This document shows, in pieces, positions 23,841 through 34,074 of a stretch of DNA of 64,000 bases; the first letter of the stretch is position 1; the number at the start of each line of letters is the position of its first letter. Below the pieces are notes generated by a model. The model worked only from the letters and a program-made list of their open reading frames with translations, searched no databases and was not told the origin of the DNA. The DNA comes from Monomorium pharaonis (taxonomy: Eukaryota; Arthropoda; Insecta; Hymenoptera; Formicidae): positions 2,911,914 to 2,975,913 of the forward strand of contig NC_050468.1 of the NCBI RefSeq assembly GCF_013373865.1, written 5' to 3'. The translations under genes were made by a program, and so were the position numbers.

Positions 23841-26477
23841 TTAAGAAAGTATCTCTCCAAATGATTTGACGTAGGCCTCGTGAAGTTTGTTAATAAAATC
23901 CGGATCGCTTTTCAACAAATAACTGAACGCTTGTAAAAGCTGATTCCTCGTTAATGGTTCTAACGGTCTGTTTAAGGACTCAGGTGGGCTGGGAGCGGCA
24001 AACATTACAGGTGGTATTAATGCCGGTGCCGATCCTCTTCCCGACAACGTAGGCGGGATAATATCGTCCGATGACTAAAATCAAACAGAAAGAACAAGAA
24101 TTTTTTAATATATAACAAACAATTTTGCTTAACATTTTGCTGTGTCATGGATTTTCTAATCGACTCCTTGATATATCCAATATGGCAGTCAAAGTGTATT
24201 AAGGGGTCATATTTAATTGTAAAAAAAAAATTGATTTTTGGATCTTTGCAATTTTTCAAAGTACATAATATTGAAAATATTCAAAATTTCACACAAATGA
24301 GAGTAAAATTAACAAAATTATAACATTTAAGATGCACATGCGAAAAGAAGCATAACAGATAACTGCATATTTCTGCAATGTGTCATTGACAATCACAAAT
24401 TAAAGTTTTGGAGATAACTACAAACTTTAAATGCGTTTTTCTCAAAATCAAATTTTTTTTAAAAGCACGTCTGTGATATCTCGAGTGTCTCAAGAACCAC
24501 TACACTGGTTGATTAAAAATTTTACATACTATTAATTAGTCCTTGAACAAAAAAAATTTTAACAAAAAATTTTTAATAAACGAGAAATGTGCACATCAAA
24601 AAATGTTTTATTGTTAAACTCATTATTTTATAAAAAAGAAATATTTTAAAATTTTTTTATTCAAGCACAAGGGAATAATATATACTAATAGAATATGTTT
24701 TAATTTTCAATTTTAGGTAAGATTGTTCTAAGTTATTACAGATACCATCTAGCATTAAAAAAATTTTTCAAACAGTGGTTAGTTTTACTATTTTTCAATA
24801 TTTTTATATGAAAAAATTAGAACAAGATCACTAATAATCACTAATAATTGATGTCAAATAAAAACAAAAGTGTACACAAAAGTCCAATACTTTTTTTAAT
24901 TCCCAAAAGTCAGTTTTTTCCCCTAACTAGATACAACCCCTATATAATAGAAATGTGAGAAATAAACTTATTTGAATTTCCTTACTGTGCTTCCAGAAGC
25001 AAGAGCAAGTAATGGTGCAAGTGGATTAGCATTGTTGGTATTGGTAATGCTTGAAGTTTGATGATTCCTTAAGGTAGAAGATGTTACATTGGTTGGTGAT
25101 TGTATCCTTAGAAATCCAGTTGATCCATTTGAATCATTGTTGATCACGTTCTGAGTAATAGGTAGTGGCACATCCTGAGAAATTGGCGCTGTCGTAGATA
25201 TTATCAATTCTTGTTGCAGAGTCGCTTTGTTTCGTCTTTTAGACTTGTTCGTGGATGGAATTGTTACCGGTTGGGCCTGATGCGATGGTTGCGGTGTTAC
25301 AGATCTCTGCTGTTTCTCAATATGTTCTAAAGTGTGCGCTGCTGGATGTGACATTAAACGTGCAAGTAAAGGTTTACTTTCGACCACAACCGTACTTCCT
25401 GGAGTAGGTTGGTCGCCTGCTTTGAAATGTCCAGTATTTACCTGATTGACACAAAATGACATAAGGCTATGTTACACGATTATTCATCGTGATTATTCAT
25501 GCTAAGATTGCTGCAATACAATTTAGCATGAAAAATCATATCGTGTGCCATAGATTATCTCTAAAAAGAAGAGACATAATATAACAAGTCAAATAAAAGA
25601 GATAATATGTAAAGTGCGGATAGAATGAGGCTAACCTTAGCTTTAGCAAAAAAATCCATTACACTTTGCGAAGTGACATCAGGACCTAAGGGAGCAGTCA
25701 AAGGTCCAGAAATATTGTCGGTCATGGGTGTAACCAATGGAGATTTTGATCCTGTAACTATATTATGGCTATTCCCTCCACCACCGCTACCTCTGCTTGT
25801 ATTAAAGTCCTCTTGTGCTTTACTGAGCATACTGAATATATCTACATTGTTTATGTTAAGTCCCGAAGTTTTTTTAGCCTTAAGTAGCGGTTTATTACTG
25901 ATTCTACGATTCTCTTCACACTCCTTGAGAAGTTTATTCAACATATTTGCAATCCGTACACACTCTTCTTTTTCATAAAACCAAATGCCATAAATGTTAC
26001 ATCTGGAATTTCTATATAACAGAAATGGTTCCTGCAGTTGTAAATCTAAACCTGGAGCAACTGGTTCTACTAGATTGTTTGTATTTAATCTGCAACAAAT
26101 ATTTTATGATTTTATGATTTAGTAATATGGATTAATAGATACAGTTTTAAATTTAGATTACAATAATTTACGAATCTCTCAAGTAAATCACTGGCGATGT
26201 AAAATAATGCATTTTATACTTTTCTAGATAGTAGGTATATTTGTATACATCTCGATATATACCTGTTCATTATGAGAATACTGTTATATGGCTCGCCGTT
26301 TCTCGAGTATAAGAACAGAGCGCCCTCGATGTCGGTTTTTTCCCATTCATTTTCGTCTGCGTTAAATGTATATAGAGCGACGTGAGTTGCCGTCTCCAAA
26401 ATATCCTTTACATACGGATCAACTCGTTTTAAAGCGGCCACATTCATTCTCAGCTCAGTTCGATCCGTCATGTTCAT
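23841..26477 (-). CDS. Dcp1: mRNA-decapping protein 1 (DCP1), four exons
   Basis: Exons on the minus strand: 26,263-26,477, 25,636-26,089, 24,986-25,441 and 23,841-24,074. All introns are GT-AG with matching phases (2, 0, 0), giving 452 codons. Residues 1 to about 125 form the EVH1/DCP1 domain (RMNVAALKRVDPYVKDIL, FLYSRNGEPYN, CNIYGIWFYE). The middle is low-complexity, rich in Ser, Asn, Gln and Pro. The last 40 residues (LTRNQLLQAFSYLLKSDPDF...HEAYVKSF) are the metazoan DCP1 trimerization helix. DCP1 activates DCP2 in cytoplasmic mRNA decapping. Two Met codons lie near the start (26,477 and 26,471); either could initiate. No damage seen. It faces BAMBI tail to tail. Confidence 0.93.
25467..25554. 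repeat. Short palindrome inside Dcp1 intron 2
   Basis: CTATGTTACACGAT and ATCGTGTGCCATAG are inverted copies around TTAGCATG/CATGCTAA. It fills nearly half of the 194-bp intron and looks like a tiny MITE. No target duplication was checked. Confidence 0.55.
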
Positions 26478-26724
26478 GAAGACGATTGAAATGGCAAAAC
26501 GTCAAATTTGACAATTACAAACAGCTTAATATCAGCGTGATGCTTTCTCTCTTTTTCCTCCACCGGTTGATTGTTAAACAACGGAAGAAAGTCGTATTTT
26601 CAAATAACTCAAGCAGCTGCTCTTACAATAAAACGCCATACTACTCTCGTTGACGCGCGAACAATTCTACCAAGCGACCAACCATAGACATAGGCACAGT
26701 ATACTGACCATGATGGAAGGATAT

Positions 26725-27129
26725 AGGTGTGCTCATACGCATATGCTTTTTAACAGCCAATGAAAAGTTGCTTCCAGATACCGCCATCTTGCCGCGGTAT
26801 TTTCAATTTGTTATATCATAATAGTACCTCAATATCATCCAGACCAGAGTATTCAAACTCCAATTCTCAATAATTCGGAAAAAGGCCTTATTCTAAATAA
26901 TTACAAATTATTAGAGATGAAAATAATTGAAGGTGATAGTTGGGATAAAAATAAAGAGACTAACTTTTTCATAATAGGGCCTAAACACAATGCCAGACAA
27001 CAGGCAATAGGAACAGAAATAATGAAAGAGAGAAAGGATCTCTTCTCTCTTTTTCTCTTTCTTTAAAATGGCCGTATCTGGAATCTGCGCAGAACCGTAC
27101 CAAAATTCGTCTTGAGTATGAGCACACCT
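26725..27129. mobile_element. 405-bp inverted-repeat element
   Basis: Perfect 14-bp ends AGGTGTGCTCATAC and GTATGAGCACACCT, followed inward by further complementary words (GATACCGCCAT / ATGGCCGTATC). It lies about 250 bp upstream of the Dcp1 start, so it may sit in or next to the promoter. No target duplication could be read. Confidence 0.7.
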
Positions 27130-27711
27130 TGGCTGCGTTCGAAAATAGCTTTAGCTGGTGTTGGAAAAAAAGGTTAAGCTGGTAGTATTAAGAATTCCCA
27201 ACGCTATGTTCGTTTTCTCCCAGAAGAGTAGTTGGAGATCGATCGAATAGGTGCATTTAGTGCAAATGACAACAAAATATCTTAACAAGTGATAACATAC
27301 GCACGTGTTTTATATAATTAACTTATACCTACGATTGTTGGAATTTAGCAAATTCAAGGTAATCCTTTTCCTTTGTTTAATAACACTTAAATGTAAAATA
27401 GAGTAAATGTAAAATAACATTATTAATAAATAAAAAGCAAGAAATAAGAGGAACATTAAAATTCTCTTAATATCTTTTATTGTTATGTGTGGTTGTGACA
27501 TAAAATTTAACAAATTACTTGAAATAAAATATTTTCTTAATACAAATTTATAAATTATTACTTTTCGTAAATTAACTAATCAATATAAAAAATTACTAAA
27601 TGTATAAATAATTATTTAATATAATGTATTTACAGGCTCTTTCTTTTCGTATTGTTGAACAAGAAACGAAAGTCAATAAAAAGAATATACAAATTTAATC
27701 AACATTAATTA
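27130..27711. other. AT-rich stretch without a recognised gene
   Basis: No domain-bearing frame and no clear repeat family. The minus-strand frame at 27,310-27,513 is a low-complexity hydrophobic run. Confidence 0.5.
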
Positions 27712-28464
27712 CACAGTCACACAAAAAAAAGTGGTTGATCCGGCGGACTAGACTAGTCAATCCTGATGTATTTCAACCCGCTGAATCCGAATCTAAAGTC
27801 AGAATTGCAAAGTTAGCTCGCATTTTCTAACCTCAAAAAAAAATTTTTTTTAAATATTGGTCCGGTGGGCCAGACTAGTCAATCCTTATGTATTTCGACC
27901 CGCTGAATCCGAATCTAACGTCAGAATTGCAAAGTTAGCTCGCATTTCCTAACCTTAAAAAAAAATTTTTTTTTTTAATGTTGGTCCGGCAAATCAGACT
28001 AGTTTATTCTTATGTATTTTAACCCGCTGAATCCAAATCCAAGGTCAGAATTGCTGAAATGGCTTATTTTTTCCTGACCTCAAAAAAAAATTTTTTTTAA
28101 ATGTTGGTCCGGCGGACCAGACTAGTCTATCCTTATGTATTTTGACCCGCTGAATCCAAATCTAAAGTCATAATTGCTGATTTAGCTCATTTTTTCCTAA
28201 CTTCAAAAAAAATTTTTTTTAGGTTAGGAAATTCGAGCTAACTTTGCAATTCTGACCTTGGATTCGGATTTAGCGGGTTAAAATACATAAGGATTGACTA
28301 GTCTGGCCCACCGGACCAATATTTAAAAAAAAATTTTTTTTGTGGTTAGAAAATGCGAGCTAACTTTGCAATTCTGACCTTAGATTCGGATTCAGCGGGT
28401 CGAAATACATAAGGATTGACTAGTCTAGTCCGCCGGACCAACCACTTTTTTTTGTGTGCCTGTG
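27712..28464. mobile_element. Foldback with 124-bp tandem units
   Basis: Ends CACAGTCACACAAAAAAAAG and TTTTTTTTGTGTGCCTGTG are inverted. Inside, the unit GGTCCGGCGGACCAGACTAGT...CCCGCTGAATCC recurs at 27,733, 27,859, 27,983 and 28,106 (about 124-bp steps), followed by two units in the opposite orientation (to 28,440). Poly-A/poly-T junctions separate the units. Non-coding. The CACAG start is hAT-like, but no eight-base duplication is evident. Confidence 0.75.
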
Positions 28465-29104
28465 TTATTATTATTATGGAAAAGTTATTGAAGAATATTT
28501 TACTCGAAAACATGTTTGATTTTTCTAGTATAGTTTATCGTCTAATAACAGTAATAACGACGATAAAGAATTACAAAATATCTTGTTCAGTAACAACACG
28601 AGATGAAAGGAGAAACGTACCAAAAATAAAAAACTATTTGGAACACATTCCTAGACAGCACCAGATATCGTGCGAATATTCTACTCTCATACGGAATGTA
28701 CTGTGATCGTACCGAATATACGTAAAACATTCATATAACGTCTCAGTAGGTCATTTTGGTATATCCTCAAGATTAACTTAGAATATAGCGACTGAACTTC
28801 GCAATTCCTACTGAATGTACTGAGATTATATCTAATATACTGAAAACGTCCGTCAAATATCCTGTATATCTCATGTATATCTATCACATATTTCCAAAAT
28901 ATCCGCGTAATATCGAAAGTGAATCACGTCAACACTATCTGTGATCTGTAACGTTACGCATTTTCGTCTGCCGTGTGACGCAGACACGTAAAGTGTAGGG
29001 TGTGAACGTGCGAACACGAACTCATGGACAACGTGGTTTTCTCAGGAATTACGCCCAGATAACTCTGGTATGCACATAAGATATAATATAGTAACGTAAA
29101 CTAT

Positions 29105-29158
<54 letters not shown>

Positions 29159-29221
29159 TAGGTTATAACCTACAATTATCTGAGCATAATTTCCCAAAGC
29201 ACCCCAGCATATTCAACAGAT
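28465..29221. other. No recognised gene; AT microsatellite
   Basis: Frames at 28,416-28,887 show no domain. An (AT)n microsatellite of about 48 bp occupies 29,109-29,157. Confidence 0.55.
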
Positions 29222-29335
29222 CCCAGTGAACACATTTTATAGCGGCAATATAACATGGAAGTTACAAGTAATTTAACATTGTTATTCTTGTGATATGTAG
29301 GTGCTATATGACATGGAAATAACCTCCCAAACAAC
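29222..29335. mobile_element. Left end of an outer CCCAG element
   Basis: CCCAGTGAACACATTTTATA starts here, followed by ATAACATGG/GTTATA words that resume at 30,421-30,502 between two nested elements. The matching right end was not found, so this is probably the oldest, truncated shell of the nest. Confidence 0.45.
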
Positions 29336-30420
29336 ACGCATGTCTAAAAGACATCTTTAAGACGTCTTAAAAGAGACGTCTTTGAGACTTTACCAAAAGA
29401 CGTCTTTATGACGTCTTAAAATCGTCTTATTTTAGACGTCTCTCTTAAGACGTCTAAAATACGTCTTTTTAAGACATATTCTTTGAGACGCCATTTAGAC
29501 GTCTTTACGACGTCTGAGAAAGACGTTTTTAAGACGTCGAATGACGCACATAACCAAATCTGCCGTGTGATGCGATCAAGTCGATCGACGTGCTTATCCC
29601 GTATCAATTTTTGAACTCTTGCACGTATCGCGTGTGTGTTAGGACGTTTTGTCCCGGTTTGCTGTGTAACGCAGCCGAGTGTGGATACGTTAATACAACA
29701 CAACTTTTTAACTCTCGTACGTATCGCGTGTGTAGGCTGTTATTGGAAATAATTAACCTTTCTGACAACATTTCTGACAACAGTTTTTGACAATTAATAA
29801 ACCGGACGATAATAGTGTTGCGCTTAAGTTGCTGTAAAATATGTGACTGAATCCAGTATCTCTGTAAAATTCTGTAATTTCCAATCACGAAAACATGAAA
29901 TAAAATTGAAATATATAATATAAAATTTTTTATTTATAAAAAAACTTATCTTAATAATAAAATAAAAATAATGAAATATAAATATAAAGTATTTTGTTTA
30001 AAATAATAAAAAATAAAAAATAATAAACCTAGCTTTTGGAATCCTTGGTGGAAAAATTTTCTACAAAATTCTAAAAAACTACAAAAATTTACAAAAGTGT
30101 GTTTCAAATTTAGTTTTTCTGTAAAAACTACAAAAAAATGCCAGAATTGGAACACTTTTGTAAATTTTTGTAGTTTTTTAGAATTTTGTAGAAATTTTTT
30201 CGCCAGGGATGTTTAAAATAATTTATTATATAAGACGTCTCAAAAACGTCATAAATAAAAAAAATTAGACGTCTTGTAGACGTCTTAAAAACGTCTTAAA
30301 TCGGGTCATAAGACGTCTTAAAGACGTCTAAAAGACGTCTTTCTGATAGTTTTATAAGACGTCTTATAGAAATATAAGACGTCTTTTAGACGTCTTTAAG
30401 ACGTCATAATGTTCTCTGGG
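29336..30420. mobile_element. 1.09-kb AAGACGTCTT-rich element, CT duplication
   Basis: Ends CCCAAACAACACGC and ATAATGTTCTCTGGG, flanked by CT on both sides (29,334-29,335; 30,421-30,422). Both subterminal parts (29,345-29,540 and 30,230-30,415) are packed with the palindrome AAGACGTCTT and its variants. The central part (about 29,545-30,215) is ordinary AT-rich sequence with no coding capacity I can support. Confidence 0.75.
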
Positions 30421-30900
30421 CTGTTACGTAATATTTGTTATACGCAAGTGATATAGCTGTTATACATCGTTTTGGCGTTACAGTTATTCAACAAAAATTG
30501 TACCCAGTGAACAATACGTTGTCAAAATGATCTCTAAAAGATATCTTGTTTCTGAAAATGATAACATAAAGAGACTTCTAAAAGATAACATAATGATGTC
30601 AGAATGTTAACCAATGCGCCGTTTTTTGAGAACAGAAAGATATCATAAAACTGATATCTAAAAGATTTCTTAAATCGGATATCTAAAAAATTTCTTAAAT
30701 CAGATATCTAAAAAATTTCTTAAATCGTATATCTAAAAGATTTCTTAAATCGGATATTTTTAAACTGCAACTAAAGATAAAAAAATAAAATAAAAATTCA
30801 TTTTTTTTTTAATTATTTTTATCAACAGTAACATACTAAATTTAGGACAAATTTTTATTGATTAATTAAATTTAAATTAAATTATTTTATTTTATTCTTA

Positions 30901-30974
30901 CTTGCCGCTGGTAGGTTTGAACCCGGAACCTTAGGATGACGAACATTGTACTCTATCTGCTACGCCAATTTGAC
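30901..30974 (-). repeat. tRNA-like pol III promoter segment, copy 1
   Basis: On the minus strand it reads TTGGCGTAGCAGGTAGAGTA (A-box-like) and later CGGGTTCAAACCTACC (B-box-like), with tRNA-like spacing. Anticodon and T stems do not close properly, so it is not a working tRNA gene. The same segment occurs in two other copies of this element. Confidence 0.65.
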
Positions 30975-31040
30975 TTATCGATATGGGTACTTGTTATTGT
31001 CTTATACATATAATACCAATATATTATAAACTGACGCAAT

Positions 31041-31595
31041 TGTTGTACCCCTCGTTGTGAGTACGATTTTGGGATCGCTGCCAGAGATCTCGCGAGGAAG
31101 GTATTTTGTCACATACACCGTTATTTGTCTTGAACACTTTTATTCTTGTATTCAGTTACAATAGTTAGATCGCGACCCCGCAAGGCAGAGTGTCGCGTCT
31201 AGGAACTTGTTGTCCACGACCCCGCAAGGCAGAGTGTCGTGGTTGTATATTTAGTATAAGTTATCTCGGCGATACACGACCCCGCAAAGCAGAGTGTCGT
31301 GTGTAGTCTTAGTTTGTCTACTTCGGATTGACCCGATCCTCACCTTCTTTCGCCGGTTTATATATCCGATAATTCGGTAGTTGGATCGAAAGAAGGGGAG
31401 GATTGCGTGAGGGCGTAAATCGGTCAGTATTCCAAATTATTGCTTAGACAGCAAGTGCTGTCTAAGGAGCATTGCGCTAATTGTCGAGCGGATTGCGCGA
31501 AACCTCGCGCGATGCGCTCGATGCTGACTGCAGCTGACCGACTTACGTCATCGTGTTACTGACACCTTATCGTTATGAGTGTGTCACTCATAACA
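31041..31595 (-). repeat. 3' LTR of errantivirus-like element (555 bp)
   Basis: TGTT...AACA ends. By eye it is identical to 39,345-39,899. Read on the element's strand (minus): TATATAAA at 31,357-31,364, then three stem-loops (31,302 down to 31,171), then AATAAA at 31,139-31,144. This order puts the stem-loops in the repeated R region, at both ends of the genomic RNA. CAAT precedes the LTR at 31,037-31,040. Confidence 0.93.
31171..31302 (-). promoter_or_regulatory. Three stem-loops with conserved loops in the LTR
   Basis: 31,171-31,197, 31,214-31,242 and 31,274-31,302. On the plus strand each has loop CCCGCAAGGCAGAGT (one A-for-G change in the third) and stems CGCGAC/GTCGCG, CCACGAC/GTCGTGG and ACACGAC/GTCGTGT. 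Stem sequences differ between copies while pairing is kept, so the fold appears selected. The same trio lies in the other LTR at 39,475-39,606. It may bind RNA or DNA; the role is unknown. Confidence 0.75.
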
Positions 31596-31607
31596 TCCCT
31601 CCCCCCT
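31596..31607 (-). promoter_or_regulatory. Polypurine tract
   Basis: On the element's strand AGGGGGGAGGGA directly abuts the 3' LTR (TGTTATG), as expected for the primer of plus-strand DNA synthesis. Confidence 0.9.
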
Positions 31608-31647
31608 GATAAAAAGAAAATGAGGGGACTGAATTTTCGCTGTTAGC

Positions 31648-33288
31648 TTAAGGCTGTATCGGGCCTTCGTATATCGGATTGCTTATGAATTTAGTTTTTC
31701 TACGCTTATTAACTATTACAATAATAATTACAATACTAATGATTACTATGCTTATTAGTGTTGCTGATCCCATTGGATATGCAATTGTCTCTATAAAGTT
31801 AGTATTGTTCGTTTGAGACGTTATTTCGTCCAAACTTTGGCTGAGTGCCGTTAGTTCGTTAGAGTCTTTTATAACTTTTTGTAACTGCGGTACCGACACT
31901 GGTTTTAGTCTTCTTTTATCTTCTTCGCGGAGTCGCGAGAGATTGTAGCCGGGCACGTGGGCTACGATCTGGTGTGTTATCTCTTGTTCTGGTGCTCGTA
32001 ATATGACGAATCTTGAGGTCAGGGAACATCCAGCATTCACTGTTATTTTGCCCGATCGATTGAGGGTATGCTTTTCTTCTTGTTGATCCGTGCAGGTTAG
32101 TGTTATCTCCTGCTCTTTTGCCGTCGAAAATATCCAAGCCCTTGGCTCTGTTAGAGCTATCCAGATAGTTTCATTTGTTACAAGGTGTCGGGTTTCGCAT
32201 TTTTTATCAGTTATTTCTATGTAAGTTTGCACTTCGCAAGGTGCATTTTCTTGCACATGGTAGATAGGCTGACCTTGGTCGCACGTGTAGGTTTCACGTT
32301 CCTGTACACATGTGCTTAGTTCGTGTTCTTTCAATACGAGGTAGTGGCGATTAGCTTTGTCAATTCCCAACGTTGGGTGTGTAATTTTCGCTATTGTGAA
32401 TACGTTGCCATGCTCGTGTACAGGCAGTGGTATCACGTTGACGATATCGTACTCTGGTTGAGTAATCATTGGAAATTTCAGGATCGTATATACGAAGGGG
32501 CTGTTGAAATATGCGCTTGTTTTTACATATTTTACGATGGTTCGCCAGTTTCCAAGTTCCACCTTGAAGGGAAAATGCTTTTCTTTTGCCAGCTGTAGAG
32601 TGGCTTCATCCAATTCCTGGATTATTTGATCGACAGGCAGTAGGTGCGTCATAATGGTTGCATCCCGTGTGTGTGTGAGGTATTCGATGATGTCCTCCAT
32701 GTCGTTGGTTAGATCCATTATTATTGCATTGATGAGTGTTAGGTATTCATTGATTTCTTCCCGTAGTAGGGTGTCAGCTTGCTTTTGGCGGATTTGGTTT
32801 GCAATTTTGGCCAGCAGATTTTCGTTGTAATTTAGTGTTTGCTCGAGGGATTTCAAGTGCCCTATTGTGCCGTTTATTATCTTTAATTGATTTTTTATGA
32901 CGTGGTTATTTATCCTTTGATTGTTTTGCAGCATTTTCATCTGCTCTTCTATTCTGCTTGCGTCTTCGGAGTCCATGGTCCCGAACAAGGTTTTTCCTAT
33001 AGTGCCAATGGCGTTTATTAATCCTCGTTTGCTTCTAGGGTGTTCATACATGGACATTAGCCGTATCATCGTCGCCATGCCTTTTGCGTTTTCTTTACGT
33101 AGTATTGTTAGTGTGTTTTGGCACATCCTGTTGGTGCTTCCTGTTGTTTTCTTGCAATATTCTTCCGCTCGTTGGATGTACTCTTGTAGTGCGTGCCATC
33201 GATGGCTGATGCTAATAACGTCAGTCTTGATCACTATTTTCCACGTAGATTCTATTAATTGTAGTTTTCCGATCTTTTCAAAGTACAT
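31648..33288 (-). CDS. env: Env glycoprotein of errantivirus-like element
   Basis: 546 codons from the first Met. It has the layout of insect errantivirus/F-type fusion proteins. A furin-type site RSKR lies at residues 85-88, followed directly by a Gly/Ile-rich fusion-peptide-like stretch (GLINAIGTIGKTLFG). A helical, coiled-coil-like region follows, then a Cys-containing ectodomain. A transmembrane segment (ISIVIISIVIIIVIV) lies about 35 residues from the C-terminus, then a basic tail with NPIYEGP. The frame stays open upstream of this Met to about 33,381, where CGTTGCAG is a likely splice acceptor, so the true N-terminus probably comes from a spliced mRNA, as in gypsy. No stop or frameshift seen. 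Confidence 0.88.
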   Translation of the reverse strand: MYFEKIGKLQLIESTWKIVIKTDVISISHRWHALQEYIQRAEEYCKKTTGSTNRMCQNTLTILRKENAKGMATMIRLMSMYEHPRSKRGLINAIGTIGKTLFGTMDSEDASRIEEQMKMLQNNQRINNHVIKNQLKIINGTIGHLKSLEQTLNYNENLLAKIANQIRQKQADTLLREEINEYLTLINAIIMDLTNDMEDIIEYLTHTRDATIMTHLLPVDQIIQELDEATLQLAKEKHFPFKVELGNWRTIVKYVKTSAYFNSPFVYTILKFPMITQPEYDIVNVIPLPVHEHGNVFTIAKITHPTLGIDKANRHYLVLKEHELSTCVQERETYTCDQGQPIYHVQENAPCEVQTYIEITDKKCETRHLVTNETIWIALTEPRAWIFSTAKEQEITLTCTDQQEEKHTLNRSGKITVNAGCSLTSRFVILRAPEQEITHQIVAHVPGYNLSRLREEDKRRLKPVSVPQLQKVIKDSNELTALSQSLDEITSQTNNTNFIETIAYPMGSATLISIVIISIVIIIVIVNKRRKTKFISNPIYEGPIQP

Positions 33289-33397
33289 TCCTGGCTCGTG
33301 TGCAAATTTTTCAATTTTGCATGGTATGGCGTTTTTTGTTTCCGCTACTCTCGTGCAGCTCCACGTGAGGAGTCCCCTGCAACGATAGTGTAATTTT

Positions 33398-33949
33398 ATG
33401 CGGGTTTTTATTTCATTATCACATTTAATTCTATCGCCGTTGATGCGACTTTTTTCAGTCCGCGTCCGTCAGTTCTGTCGTCTTTACGGTCTTTACGTTG
33501 TGTTTCGCGTCATGTGTTTCCGAAAGCCTTTGTCTGACGCGTCTACCGTTCGTGACGGTGAAGAGGAGAATCCGGACGTATTTTTTTCTCCTCTCGTTAG
33601 TGACATTGAGAGTGATGACGAAGATGATTTCTTCGATGAGTTTTTTGTAGTTGACGACGATTTTGCTGTTTTGACAGCTATGGATTTGTCGACGGTGCTT
33701 CCCGCGGATGCTGAGTCTGATTCAGACTCTATTCATAGTGCTGAGACTGTAGTTTTGGTGCCACGATCTTCGGATGAGGAGGCGTCTTCTTTGCCTGAGC
33801 AATTGTCCGAGGTGGACGCTTCGGCTTCTCTAGCCGATTTTATCAGTGACCTTGAGTGGGGTCACGAAGAGATTTTTGGATTGGTTATTAGTTTGGACGG
33901 TGCCTTGCCCCAGGAAGGAGGGGAACCGGATATTGAGAAAGTCGACTAG
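33398..33949 (+). CDS. Antisense acidic ORF between pol and env
   Basis: A 183-codon frame on the strand opposite gag-pol-env, filling most of the gap between the pol stop and the env exon, where the sense strand has no long frame. After a basic N-terminal third, it is dominated by Asp, Glu and Ser (SDIESDDEDDFFDEFF, DAESDSDSIHS, SSDEEASSLPEQ), which looks protein-like rather than a random antisense frame. No known domain. An internal Met (MCFRKPL, codon 45) is an alternative start. Expression from this strand is unproven. It could also be a chance frame opposite RNA-structural or regulatory DNA. Confidence 0.35.
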   Translation: MRVFISLSHLILSPLMRLFSVRVRQFCRLYGLYVVFRVMCFRKPLSDASTVRDGEEENPDVFFSPLVSDIESDDEDDFFDEFFVVDDDFAVLTAMDLSTVLPADAESDSDSIHSAETVVLVPRSSDEEASSLPEQLSEVDASASLADFISDLEWGHEEIFGLVISLDGALPQEGGEPDIEKVD

Positions 33950-34074
33950 CACTTTTTCCATATATACTTTTATAGTGTTTAGTGTAGTTTTAATTAGTGA
34001 ATAGTGTTCTTATTTGGGCCCTTTCTTGGCGTACTGGTGAGTCTTTCCTTACTTATTTTTATTTTCTTTCATTC

